A stretch of DNA of 64,000 nucleotides from Pleurotus ostreatus/Saccharomyces cerevisiae fusant. Its lineage: Eukaryota > Opisthokonta. The stretch lies in contig JAMQCK010000005.1 in the NCBI GenBank assembly GCA_024196135.1, positions 124,001-188,000 of the forward strand, read 5' to 3'. This document shows positions 11,437 through 23,283 of this stretch, piece after piece. Numbering within the stretch: position 1 is the stretch's first letter; each line of letters starts with the position of its first letter. Below the pieces are notes generated by a model. That model was not told the origin of the DNA and ran no database searches. It saw only the letters and a program-made list of their open reading frames with translations. A program made the translations under genes and the position numbers.

Positions 11437-12170
11437 TAGCTCCTTCCTTTACCTCTATTGCGTGCTGGCAGGGGCATGTCCCGCCGAAGATAAGTCAGTC
11501 CCCCTTCGCCAGTTGCCACGTCCAGAGCGTGATGGGGTGCGTCCCGCATCATGGGGGCAATCAGCCCAGCGGGAATGGGGGCATCACCTCAGCGAGAATG
11601 AGGGCATCAGCAGGGCGGGGCGCCAGGTAACAGAGGGACAAAGGGGCGCGCGGGTGGCCGCAGGGTCACCGTCCGCGCGGATGACTGCCTGCGCGAGGAT
11701 CGATGGGCGCACGGTCCTGCCAACGAACCCCTTCGCTCACTGCACCCCTTCGCTCGCTGAACCCCCTCGCGCCGCATCCCGTACGTGCCAGTCAGCTGGT
11801 ACGTGCTCAGCTGGCAGGGCAGGGCCTGCCCTTCGTAAGATGAGATACGCGCGCGCACTCTGTATTGTCATCGGTCCCTACTCGCCGCACTGTACATCAG
11901 ATACCGCTCCCTACCTATTGCGCGCGTAATCCGACGCGCCAATACGAATCGTACGTGGAGGACTCACCCCCTCGATGCGTAGCAGGGTTCCAGTCGTGGG
12001 TGGGAAGCCATCTTGCCACGGTCATCTCAAGGGTGTCAGGCGCCGCCATAGATCACAGCCGTGCGCCGCGATAGATCTGAATCGCTGGCATGTCAGACGT
12101 CAAGCTGGGTGCTATTCCTCGGGAGCGATCCAGAAGCCGCGGTCAGAGCGAACACTTGAGAAGATGAACA

Positions 12171-12242
12171 CGTCGAACAGCGAACAGCAAACAGCAGATG
12201 CAGTCGAACAGCGAACAGCAGATGCAGTCAGACAGCGAACAG
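12171..12242. repeat. CGAACAGC/AGATGCAGT short tandem repeats
   Basis: Repeats of GAACAGC with the longer unit AACAGCAGATGCAGTC occurring twice. Confidence 0.7.
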
Positions 12243-12336
12243 TGAAGCTATGATGAACAATCGGCACAATGATATTGGGCGCAGAAGTGGTACACGTCGG
12301 GTAGCTATGGACAGCGGTGAGAGACTGTAGCTAGCG

Positions 12337-12436
12337 AGTAGAGGGAGAGCGTAGAGACGCTACGAATGGAGAGCGTAGAGACGCTGCGTATGGAGAGCAG
12401 AGTAGAGACGCTGCGGATGGAGAGCAGAGTAGAGGA
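12337..12436. repeat. Tandem repeat of GTAGAGACGCTGCGNATGGAGAG type
   Basis: About four copies of a 23-26-base unit (GAGCGTAGAGACGCTACGAA, then related versions). It lies downstream of the cyclin A coding region, so it may sit in its 3' UTR or just beyond. Confidence 0.7.
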
Positions 12437-12956
12437 GAGATACGGAGAGACGAGGTAAGGCCGGAGTACGACCAACAGTGGAATTATGTACTCGAATGTG
12501 TGTCCGCGTACACCAACGGGTCGGGGTGTACCCTGCCGAGTGTCGGGTACTTCAAGAGAAGCGGCTCCAGATGTGGAAGAAGCGAACGGGCGTAGGCGAG
12601 CGCCTTGCGTGTGTGTGGTATGAGTAAACGAAAAACATAAGTCAAATGGATGGTGGGCCGGTGAGTGAAAGGCGAAATGAGACCGATGATGCTGAAGATG
12701 ACGATGATTGATTGTTGGCTGGCTGGCGATGATTGTTGGCGACGATGCTGATTGTTGGCCGGCCATGATGCGAACGCGGATGGATGCAAGAATGAAAGGT
12801 GTGTGATGCGGTCGAGGCGATGCGAGTATGTACCGAATAAATGGAATATATAGATAAAATGATGGATGGATGGCGGGGAGAGCAGAACAATGCAGGATGG
12901 GGAAGCGATGAGTGTCGAAAACGTCAATGCAAACGAGAAAGGAGAGTGGAGGCGGC

Positions 12957-14017
12957 TTAGGCATGTATACGCGGGGCGCGACGGGGCGGCACGGCCGTGC
13001 GCAGCGGGCGCGAGCGCGTATTCGAGGGGACCGGGAAGGACCGCAGCAGATCCAGGGTGGTCGGTCGCACGACCGGCGCCGCCGCTTTCGTCGGTTGGGC
13101 GTAGCGGTGATGCGCGCGGGGGCGTGTCTGGGGCACCGGCGAGGGCGGTGTGAGCGGCGACATGGACCGCATGGAGGAGGACGAGTCGGGGGAGGAGGAC
13201 ATGTCGAGCTCGGGCATGTCGTAGGGGTAGGCGAAGTCTTCCGGCGCAGCATGGTGCGCGGCCGGGATGACGTCGCGGCACGAGTAGGGGTAGTAGGGGG
13301 ACTTGGGTGGGAGGACGACCGCGGAGAGACCCTCGTAATGGGCCATGAGGTCCTGGTCGGAGATTCCCAGCTGGAAGTCGAGGACGTCGAGGTATTCACG
13401 CTCGACGCGGCCGACGTCGCGCTTGCCGAAGACGCCAGTGCAGATAGACCAGTGCACGTTCTTGAGAGTGGAATCATTGAGGTACTAGGCAAAGTGATAA
13501 GTCGACAATCGATGGTGATAGCGCAGAAGACGTACCTTGCTGGCGACAATGAGGGCGCCGAGGAACACCCGTTCGTGGGCCCACTGCTCCACTGCAACTT
13601 GCAGGAACGGCCGGGCACGATCGACGTACACAAGGGTAGCCTGATAGCGGAGACGTAAGTGGGAGTGAGGGGGGGAACATCTTTGCGGCTACTCACGAGT
13701 ATCACGGGCATGGTGGTCTCTGCGCGGGTGAGGACATTGGTCACAAAAGTGGTGAAGGGTGCGAGCGAGGCACGGCGGCGGTACACGTGAGTGCGGGAGG
13801 AGGACGTTGGGCGGTGCATCGCGTAGTCCACGGTGTCCGCCACACAGTCGACGACGTAATCTGGCGGGGGGATGAGGGGGAGGAGGGCGCGATCGGGGGC
13901 GGGGGACGTACCAATGACAGCCGTGCTGAGGGGGGCGTCGAGGAGCTCGAGGAGCGCGGGGGGATGGCGCGCGGCGTCGACCATGCTCGCGGGGTGGAGG
14001 GGGGAGGCGGGCTTCAT
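12957..14017 (-). CDS. Pcl1-type (Pho85) cyclin A
   Basis: Exons complement(12957..13484, 13536..13640, 13697..13860, 13912..14017); 300 aa. The Pcl1-like cyclin box spans roughly residues 40-170, with FTTFVTNVLTRAETTMPVIL, ATLVYVDRARP, WAHERVFLGALIVASKYLND and VGRVEREYLDVLDFQLGIS. Such cyclins activate the Cdk Pho85, which acts in G1, morphogenesis and nutrient signalling. The C-terminal ~110 residues are Ser/Pro-rich with SP/TP sites, probably disordered. A paralog (cyclin B) lies 7 kb to the right on the same strand and shares the G|AT codon-splitting intron and the intron before YLND; this copy has one extra intron inside the box. The Met at 14017 was chosen because it aligns with the paralog's start; an ATG at 14120 leads to an early stop. 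Confidence 0.88.
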
Positions 14018-17000
14018 ACCTCGAGAGTCGGCGAACGGTGGCTAGCTGGCTGTGCGCAGGCGGGACTCGGCGGCGTCGGAGGGTGCGACGTCGGGGGAGG
14101 AGGTGGGGAGCTGGTCTGACATGGATGTATATATACGTGCGATTAACCTCCATAGAGCCGAAAAGGGCGATAGCAGGCTGCGAGGCAAATTGCGCGCTCA
14201 TCGGCTCGCGGAGCTGTGACTCGCTTTGACATCAGATCAGGTCTTCCCCATTTGGACTCGTGCCATCATCCCTCCATCACCTCTATTTCCGGTTTACGGC
14301 CCACCGCCCGTCTTAGGCGCCCCGCCCAAGCCCAATCTTAGCTCCCGCGCGAGATGCAGGCGCAATGTCAAGCCGCCAGTAGCCGCCCCTCCAGCGCACT
14401 GTCCAGCGCAACCTCTTGCATTCTTCCCCCCCTCCGGCCCTGTCCTCGGCCAACACGCTTCCTTGACGCGCCGCGCCAAGTCACCCGGCACTCCGCCCAT
14501 CGATATATTACCATTGTCATCGCACAATCAACGCAATTTTCCGCCGTCATCCGGTTTATTATTCGATCCCGCCAGTCTCGGTACGCCGCACACACCGCCG
14601 TGTATTCCGGACCAAAGATATAGGCAACCCAGCTGATCCATGCCCTTCGATTCGTATTGTCCGCTTCCCGCTTCCATGGACAAGCACCCCTCCATATTCC
14701 TCGCGTCCGCTGGCTGGACTCATCAGAAGGCCCACTGAAGACGTACACGTCGCGTACACGCAGCCAATGACTCAGAAACCACGCCTGCACCGATAACCGC
14801 ACTCATTGTCCATTTATTGGACCCACGCCACGCTGCCATCCGACATCGCTCGCATCCTAATCGATGCGACGATGCCCGTGCCCTCGGCATGTTGCGCAAC
14901 GGACGATGAAAAATGGTCAAAAACAGCCCTGACCGGTCGAAACACGGATCGCCGTCACAGTCGCGCCCCAAGCATACATCCTCGGGCGCCTAACATACCG
15001 TAGCGCCGGTGCGACGCGCCATAAAACTGCAGGCATGCAGAGGTCCGAGGACGTCGAGGTACAATTTTCCACAGCAGCTCGGTGTCCAACAATGCATGAC
15101 AACGCGCCGAGCACCGCCCCATGATCAGGCGCGCATGTCCGACGCGCGATTGGCGTCACCAGCAACAACCCCAAGCTTCGTGTCCGCCTCAACAGAGTCG
15201 CCCTGATGCCGATTTTCGCTGTATGATCCTCGAAGGGTGAGGTGCACAGCCCGTGCGAGATTCGCGTTCCCGCCGATACTTTTGGCCACCGGCTGACCAC
15301 AGCCCGTTTCATTCCTCCCCTCAGCGCCGTTGACCCTCCTGGCCGCGCCGGCCTCGCGCCCGGCATACACCTTTGTGCGCAAGCGTGCCCGCAACGGTCG
15401 GCAGAGGCATGGTACCGACGTGGCGGCGGGGTCGCTGGTCAGCCCACAATTGTGGTCAGTCAGCGCTGACACGACCACGACCGGCCACGTCGCGTCTGGT
15501 GTGGCCAAGGCGAAAGTCCGCGGGGCCCCCACAGTCACGCTCACGTCTGCTTCCGGCTCCCCGTGCCTGCGCGAGTACAATGGAGCACCGCCACGGACGG
15601 AGTGCCTGGAAGTACCGGCGGTATCGCGCACGTGGCTTTCATTCTCCGTTCCGAGGCCCTCCGCGACGTCATCCCTCCGTCCTTCCTACTCTGCGCTGGC
15701 TATATAGAGCACTGCTGGCCGTCGTATCTCGCTCTGGGATCGCCTTCTCCTGCGGTGGTACTGATGCGGGCGATTGTGGCTCGCGCACCGCACCCGACTG
15801 CCTCTATCTGCCAAGATTGTCTCGGTTGGCCTTGTCCTCTATCGGTCACATTCCCCCGCACACATCGATCCTGCCATTCCGCCCCCATTCCTCGAGTTCC
15901 CGCAGGCCTTACGTTCAGACTTCGTCATTCCCCTTCCCTTGCTACTCGTTCAAGGTCCGGGACCCACAGGCAGCTGCGTAAGCCCCGCGTATCCACTCTT
16001 CACGAACCGGGCCTATGTTTGTCGCGCTACTGCGCCATGACACGCCCTAACTACGCAAGCTGCGAAGATAGACCTTCAATCCGTATGTCTAAACCTTGCT
16101 ACCCTTCCCCTCCCTACAGAATCCGCAGACGTCATATCGCGTTCATCAGCGTTCATCAACAAGTCCCGACGACGACCGTGCGTAGCACCGCGCGATGACG
16201 ATCGCGAGAAATGAGGAGCGAGTCGAACGTCGCGACCGGTACCAGTAGGCGGAGACTTGACGCGCGAGACGATGACGCCGGCCGTTGATCCTCGCCGAGT
16301 CCAGGAGCGCGGTTACATACTTTCGACACCCATTCGACCTGACGCCAACTCTCGTTGATCTCTACCTTTCTCGCTGGCGACGTCGCTCCGTCCACCGCAG
16401 CGACCCAAAGGTCCAGACCGACGCCGCCGTCATTGACGTTGAGCTCCTTGCGTCCTGGAATTCTGCGCGACGGATAGCTCGTTTGCGCCGCCTTCTACTC
16501 GTTATTTACGGCGCCTGCTCATGATTTACGGGAGCAGTAATCATTGTCTACTTTAGCGCCACAGCCAACGAATGAGGCACGTCTTTACTTCTTCTTGATA
16601 CGCCCTCCCAGCAACTACTGCATCACTCAAGCAGGCTTCTGACGAAACAGACCTGCTTCACATCACTTTGGTACGGAAGACTTGGGGCCCGTCCACTAGG
16701 TGCGCGCCCGCTGTCCTCGCCACCGACCATCAGTCGCCGACGTCGTCCGCTGCCTCCGGTCCGGGTGATGGATATCGATTCTGACCTTGCCTCCTTGATT
16801 GCAACCAATGCCGGCGATTCTGGTCGCATCTGTTGTCGCAAGACGTGGCATCGTCTGTCGCCGGACGTGCGCCCGTATGGCGCGGAGAAGCCCGTACGGC
16901 GCGGGAAGTCGCGGACGGAGAGTTCCTAGGTGCGCTGGCGCTAGGGCGATGCTAGATGACCGCTTGCCAGCAAAATGTCGACCATAACCGCTTGCCAGCA

Positions 17001-17097
17001 AACGTCAACTACGAGATAATAGGCGCTAGCGCCCTCACTCGGACCGGGGCACCCGACTCCGGTACTTCCTGGACTACTGTGGCTGCACATCAGAAGT

Positions 17098-17280
17098 ATG
17101 TGGCGGCGTTTTCTCTCGTGCTCTCATGTGCGGCGTGTTCCTCAGGTTCTCACTCGTGTGCGGCGTATCCCTCAAGTTCTCTTGTGTGGCGGTTCTTTCG
17201 CGTTCTCATGTGCGGCGGTTCTTTCGCGCTCTCATGTGCGGCGTCTCCCTCACTCTCCCACGTGCGGCGTCTTCTTCTTC
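17098..17280. repeat. Degenerate 26-base minisatellite, about seven copies
   Basis: Units of the type TGTGCGGCGGTTCTTTCGCG followed by a YTCTCA end run head to tail. Two adjacent copies near 17190-17245 are nearly identical; the flanking ones drift. All three plus frames are open across most of it, giving misleading Cys/Ser-rich translations. Confidence 0.75.
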
Positions 17281-17547
17281 TGGCCCTCACCCCTCTGCGA
17301 TGTTCTTCGCGCTCTCCGGCCGCCACGGGAACCGGGGGCTACTCGCGCTTGTTCTCTCGTGCTCATTTCCATCTGTCGTGCATACATCACACATCCTTTC
17401 CTGCGCTCAGCGACCAGAACAATCTATTCGACGAGGATATCCCGATTTACCGGACGCGATTTCCCAGCCCATCGCACGCAGAAGCCCCGAGTGCGCGGAG
17501 GCGAACACAGCTGCTGCTGAACTGTAGGCCACTCAGGGTATAAGTTG

Positions 17548-17587
17548 CAGTAAACCCGGGTTCGACTCACAGTAAACCCGGGTTTAG
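17548..17587. repeat. Direct repeat CAGTAAACCCGGGTT, two copies
   Basis: Two exact 15-base copies (17548-17562 and 17570-17584) separated by seven bases. Each contains the palindrome AACCCGGGTT. Confidence 0.75.
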
Positions 17588-20500
17588 CTTGCATGGCTGC
17601 CAGCTAGCGGTTGCTGAGAAGATGTCCTTTGGAAGACGTGTACGCACGCGACGCCGCTTGCTGGGGTATTCGACGACATGCTTCTACTGATGTTTTCTGG
17701 CTGTACATCAGAGCGATGTACGTGTATCTATCAAATCCGTGTGGTAGTCGCGCATGCATGCTTTGTGCAATTATAACGGGATTTCTCTAACGCATGTTCG
17801 AGTCCTGTGAAATAGCTTATTCGGTAGGGACACCATGATTTTCCCTCATCGTAGCGCGACCTCACCGCGAGCCTCGGAGCTGCGAGCCGCTTTCGCTTCT
17901 CGAGCCTCAGCATGGGATCCACAGGTTGCCCATCGCGAGCGCCGGAATGTTACCCAGTCAAAACGCATTGTGCGCCATATAGTACCTTCTAGTACGGTTT
18001 GCTGTTGTATTACACGTCTGAAGTACCCGTACGTACAAGACAGTGTGCTTCAGCCTCGCAATTCGCGGTGATCCCGAAGAACAATAGGTAGGTGCATATT
18101 GCCTACGCGCGAGGCCGCGGGCGGATCCTCGTGTCCTCCACGAGCATTATCATCTACTCGGGCATGCTCAAGACAGCGAAGTCCCACCCTTCCACTTCCC
18201 TCACCAAAGTCGGATTCGAGCGCATGGGGCTGCGCCGCACACGTCGGGCATAACCAAGGCGCATTGTTCGACGCATTAGGCAGTCTTTATGGCTGCAGCG
18301 CCACCTCGGATCTCGATGAACTCTGTTTGATTATCTCTGATCTCTGATCCCGCTTCGAGCGATAAGATAACACGCCCTTGAGTAGATTACTCGTGCCTCG
18401 CCACGTCAGCACCCTGACCACCGCCTCCTCGGTCGCCCACGTTCGCTGCCTGGACCCTGGTCGAAAATTTCCTCCCCAAGTCCGTTCCGTTTCCCCGGGA
18501 TGCAGCTGATTGATTCTGCGCGTGCGTTTCCGTCCTCCGTCTCGGGGGTCCGGGATGCAGACGCGTTGGGGCCCATGACTATCTCGCTGGCGCCGCGGTA
18601 AAGAGCCGTGGGCGGATAGAGCCGCAGGGCGACGTCGGTCTGTCTGAATGAGGAGAGCCCTCTGGGGAAGTATAGCCGATGGATGGATCCCGAAAGTCGC
18701 AAAAATGGGCGATGAGGAAGCCGCCCTGTGACCGAGGTAGGGAGGTGGGAGGGCGGATGCCGCCCGATTAGCCGTACGAGGGCAGCGCGACGAGCAACGG
18801 GCAGCTGACTGCATTCAACAGCTCTTCGGTTGTAGGGCTGGCGCATCTCGTGTCACTCTCCCGCAAGGCCGTTGCTCTCAGTACAGCTGGTGTCGCTCTT
18901 CTGGAGTTCTATGTGGGCAGAGACTTCCGACAGCGACGCTTCTCTTCTATGGATCAGGCCCTCTACTACCCCTCCCTTGGCCCTGGCTGTTCAGGCGCAG
19001 CTCATCTGCGCTTTAGCTGCGCGTCTTTTCGGAGGGCTCTCCGTATCCCTCAATTACCTGCTGTGGTCAGCCGTCCTTCCGGACGCGCCCTCCTATCACC
19101 GCGACCTGTGGCGCGCAGTGATTGTCGGTTGCGCCAGCACTGCGCAGGGACTTTGCACGGCTGCGCTTATGCGCCCCTACGCCCCCTCTCAATAATTCCG
19201 CCTCGTGACACGACCCTTCGCACCTGCTGTGTCGACCTGCCCTGCCTCAAGGCCCGAACTCCTCGACTCCTCCTCACCGAGCTCCCCAAGCCTTCCTGTT
19301 TCCAGCCAAGAGCTTCCTCTCTCGCGACCTCGGCGCCACGATACTCTCGGGGCGCTTACGGACCAATCTGTCTGCTTAGGTGCCGAGGTGATTCCCCGAC
19401 GCTGTCGTCCGATGGCGCCTTGGCCGCCGTGCTCGGGATCGCTGCGTCGCCTTGGGATCTTTGCGTCGTCTTCGGAATCTTGCGAAGGAGCGCACCACTT
19501 GGCGCGCACCGTGCTCTGCGGGCGAAGGCTGCCCCAAGGGCCGCACTAGGGACTGCCAGCACGCGGAGTCCTCCACAGGGTGCGGTCGTCCGCTCTATAC
19601 GATGTATGACTTTGTCCGAGGTAAGCTGTTGGCCTGGGCTTACTCTGTACCTGCCAACGTTGAGCGCAGAGCGGCCGCCTTGTACTTCTTGGAGCGCGAT
19701 TCTGTTACCTACCCTTCTCTGCTCGTCCCTTTACGCCGTAATTCAGCTACCCTCTATACGCATGACCATCGTACATTTACCATTGCCTGAGTAATCCAAC
19801 ACGCGAACGTTCCCAATCCACTTCATTGATCGACGAGCCACCTACCCGCGACGCGTGCTAAACTCCGTGAACGCGTCGACGTCGTGATTAGTGTTCGCTC
19901 AGTCATCCAACACCGTGCTGCTTATCCGAGCCCGCGATTTCGGGAGTCGAACGAGCCTTGTCAGGATAGCGTCAGGCTGACCGCATCACTTGCCATCGCG
20001 TTAGGCGTGAGCGCATACGCGCCATGATCAACTCCCGCGGTCATAAACACGATCACTCATAAGAAAACACGATCAGTCACCAAGACAATGCCTTCCATAT
20101 CGGGACAAAGGCCCACGACATCCCGATTTGGAATCCAATGACGTGACCGGGTTTCTTCCGGGTGCTCTCCCGATTCAAGCGCCCCGTCCGTCTCGCCTCG
20201 TCATCATCAGCGCCGGGTCTCTGAACTGCAGACGGGCGACAGCCGCAGAGTGGGGCTTGGAACCTGGCGGCGTCACCGTCAGTGGCAGATCGCACGTACG
20301 GTGACGACGAGCCCGCGAACCGTTACCGTGACCGCTTGCAGTCGGGCCTCGGCGGTGACATGATGCGGCTGACAGGCGCGGCGAGCGACGGATGCCGGGC
20401 GCGCCGCGCAATTTTTCAGGAATCGGCAGACGGCGCGCCGTACGAGAGCGCTGCATAGTGAGATTCCGGAACGTCGGTGAAAGGGGGAGAAGGCCGGTGC

Positions 20501-20937
20501 AAGATGCAGAAGATTTGGGGAGGATGGAGGATGCGGATGAGTCAGGGAGGGACGTGACTTTCATTATGCGTGGGCACGTTCGATTCGTTTGTTGGGTTGG
20601 GGAGTTGCTTACTTGGGTGGCACGGGTTTGCTGACTGTGGAAGACTGGAGATCACGCTCGGGCTTTGTGGTCGTTTCTAGTCTTTTTGCATTGCGGATCC
20701 TAGTGATCGTTTTACGGGATAGACCAGTTGAGTGTCTACGGTATGCGAGATATGCGTAGCGATGAAGCGGCGAGTGCTATATGGGACACAAGATATGGGA
20801 GAGAAATAGTTGTAGTCGTAATTGTGAAATGTAGAGTGACATAGATAGATAGAGTGAATGTGAACGAATGCAATAAAGTAGCGTCGTATGTGCAAGGGGT
20901 CTATATGAACAAGAGAGGGGAAAACACTATTGGGCGC

Positions 20938-21920
20938 TTACACCCGTATGGGTGCGGGCTGATGCGACACGGTATGTGCGCGGGGGAATGGGAGGGAGAT
21001 AGACCGGAGGATGTCGAGGGCAGGATGCCGGTTGTGCGTCTTCGCGGGCGGCGGAGACTCGACGAGGGTGGAGGGTGTCTGCGGCACAGGCGAGCAAGAC
21101 GATGCTGACGAGCCTGATGACGACGAATCGACCTCCATCTCATCGACGTCCACCTCCATGGCCGCCTCCGGCAGGCGGTGGTGGTGGCGATGGTGGTGGT
21201 GGACGTGGTGGGTGTGGTGATGGTGGTGGTGGTGGGCACGGTGGCTGTTGAGAGACATGATCGCCTCGTGGTGTGCCATGATGTCCGCCTCCGAGATCGC
21301 GAGCTCGAAGTTGAGGACCTCGAGGAACTCGCGCTCGATGCGGCCCACGTCGCGCTTGCCGAACACGCCGGTGCATAGCGCCCAGTGGACGTTCTTTAGT
21401 GTAGAGTCGTTGGTGTACTGTAGACATGGTCAGCGACTGGTTTTGATCGAAAGGGGGCAGGGGGAACTGACCTTGCTCGCCACCATGAGAGCACCAAGGA
21501 AGACACGCTCATGCGCCCACTCTTCCAGGGCGATGGAGATATGGGGCCGTGCACGATCGATGTAGACGAGGGTCGCGAGGATCGTGGGCATCGTCACTTC
21601 GGCACGGGTGATGACCGTGTTCACGAAGGACGTGAAGGACTGGTACTGCTTCGTCAAGGAGCGGCCCCGCTCGTGGGGGCGGCCCAATGCGTAGTCGACA
21701 GTCTCGGCGGTCTGCTCAACGAGGTAATCTGGGGGATCAAGTTAGCTTCATTGTTTTCATTGTAGTGGCAGGCACACATACCGATGACCTGTCTGGAGAC
21801 CTTGGTCTCGACGAGCTCCAAGACGCTCGGTGAGTGGTGGGAGACATCGACGAGCGAGGCTGGGTGTATCCTCGAGCTCGAGGAGGCTGCGCTGGAGGTG
21901 GAAGCAGGCGAATAAGACAT
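20938..21920 (-). CDS. Pcl1-type (Pho85) cyclin B, His-rich tail
   Basis: Exons complement(20938..21417, 21472..21728, 21782..21920); 291 aa. The cyclin box includes FTSFVNTVITRAEVTMPTIL, ATLVYIDRARPH, WAHERVFLGALMVASKYTND and VGRIEREFLEVLNFELAIS. It should act as a Pho85 regulatory subunit like its paralog at 12957-14017. After the box comes a striking histidine-rich segment (21170-21250, repeated CAC/CAT codons), then an acidic Glu/Asp/Val stretch and a Ser/Pro tail. Compared with cyclin A, one intron inside the box (between the MPTIL and ATLVY equivalents) is absent. The two copies are diverged in the tails but clearly homologous in the box, so the duplication is not recent. Confidence 0.88.
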
Positions 21921-23203
21921 GACTGCTGGTGGTGAAGGGGGCGGGCTGTGGACTGACCGGGCTGGGGTTCTGTGCTATTTATTGGAGCGTGAAATCGTGG
22001 CGATCGGAGGAGAGTCAAGGCTGACGCAGATCGCATGAGTAACCTGAGTTTTCTCGAGTCACGGCATCAATCGCTCCTTCCGAGCCGCGGCATGCCCGGC
22101 AGCGTACCTTTCCTCTGCCTGCCGGCGACGTCAGCCGATGCCCCGCGCCGACTCGTCATCATGTCCGACCCGACCCACTGCCAGCGGGCCTGCGCCTCGG
22201 TGCCCTCCACTGACACCCGCAGTCCGTACACCTCTACGGCAGTGCAGCCTGTTGAACTGCCCCACCCGCGGGCGTAAGCCTCCCAAAACGTGACCCCCCG
22301 ATAACCGTAGCGGTTCACACCCGCCCGAATGCTTCATTGCTGCCACTGACTAAGCCCACAGTTATTCAGCGCCCCCCGCCCCCCGCGCCCTCGGTCCAAA
22401 CGTCGCGATGACCAAGGCGCCGGCAGACTGACTCAGTCCTTCTGGCTTTCGCCATCCTCACGCCCTCTTCTCCTGGCTTCCGACGCTTTCGTATTCTGGC
22501 GTACTCAAGCGTACTCCCCGGTGCAACTTCGCTGTCTCGCGCGCGCCATCGCCGGGCCGCGGGACCAGTCGGCGCGCCCCCTTCCGAATCGGGAATGTTT
22601 TTTGCTTGACGTGGCTGTGTTTTGATGCGCCCCTCCCTAATTCGGAGGGTCGCCTTTGTTTCATTCCGTCTCGCCACGCGCGCCGCTCGTTGTGACGAGA
22701 ATTCCCGCCGCTCGGTTCAATTTTCGAGCTCTTATCGCCACTCGACACCGTGTTCTCCCTGTTGCTGCCGGTCGCCAGACGCGCGCACCGGCGGGATTCG
22801 ACGGACGCATCCTGTCAACGACAAGCGCCCAGCGACGCGTCTTCTCCGACCACGGCGCGCTGATGGGTTTCACGCTAGGCGTCCATCCGAATCGCCAATC
22901 CTTCCTGACGCTGAGTCTTCGCTGATTCAGCCCGCTCTGCGCTATCTCCACCTGAATCTCCTGGAAGGAGGACGCTGCCTATCTGCTGGCCATCTCATTC
23001 GGATAGCGATGCGTGCGCGGTTGTCGATATCCGTGCGCCTCCTGGCTGCCCTTCGCCCCCCGCAGGCATGTCTTCTCGCACCCGAACGTGCGCGCGGGCA
23101 GGCTGGGCCACCGCGCGCCTATCTCGTCCAATCCTGGGCACCATCTGCATCAATCGCGAAGGCCGGCGCGGTTGGCCTCCGCGTTCATTCGTGGGCCTCG
23201 CTC

Positions 23204-23283
23204 GCGGTGCGATGGATCTACCCGCGGTGCGATGGGTCTCCCTGTGGTGCGATGGGTCTCGCTTGCGACGCGATTGGCTCGCA
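23204..23283. repeat. 20-base tandem repeat (GCGGTGCGATGGGTCTCCCT type), three copies plus a partial
   Basis: Units start at 23204, 23224, 23244 and, degenerate, 23264. The first three differ at only a few positions. Confidence 0.8.

Larger units (their letters stand above)
9475..12956. other. Gene-poor GC-rich region 3' of cyclin A
   Basis: About 3.5 kb with no frame showing a recognised domain. It holds several short degenerate tandem repeats, listed separately, and the probable 3' UTR of the Pcl cyclin at its right end. Long open frames here are an effect of GC-rich, stop-poor composition. Confidence 0.5.
14018..20937. other. 6.9-kb gene desert between the two Pcl cyclins
   Basis: No frame here carries a recognised domain or an exon-intron pattern I can support. 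The left part should include the cyclin A promoter and the right part the cyclin B 3' UTR. Minisatellite-like repeats are listed separately. Open frames up to ~310 codons (for example 18850-19794 plus) are made of low-complexity Arg/Ser/Pro/Ala sequence typical of reading GC-rich noncoding DNA. Confidence 0.5.

Noticed and set aside
12305..14017. 570-codon minus-strand open frame covering cyclin A
   Set aside because: Only its first part coincides with the cyclin exons. After the second exon it runs through an intron in the wrong frame and ends in the Ser/Ile-rich translation of the downstream tandem repeat.
18850..19794. 314-codon plus-strand frame in the inter-cyclin desert
   Set aside because: Arg/Ser/Pro/Leu-rich with no motif, no homologous neighbour, and overlapping open frames in other phases, as expected for stop-poor GC-rich DNA.
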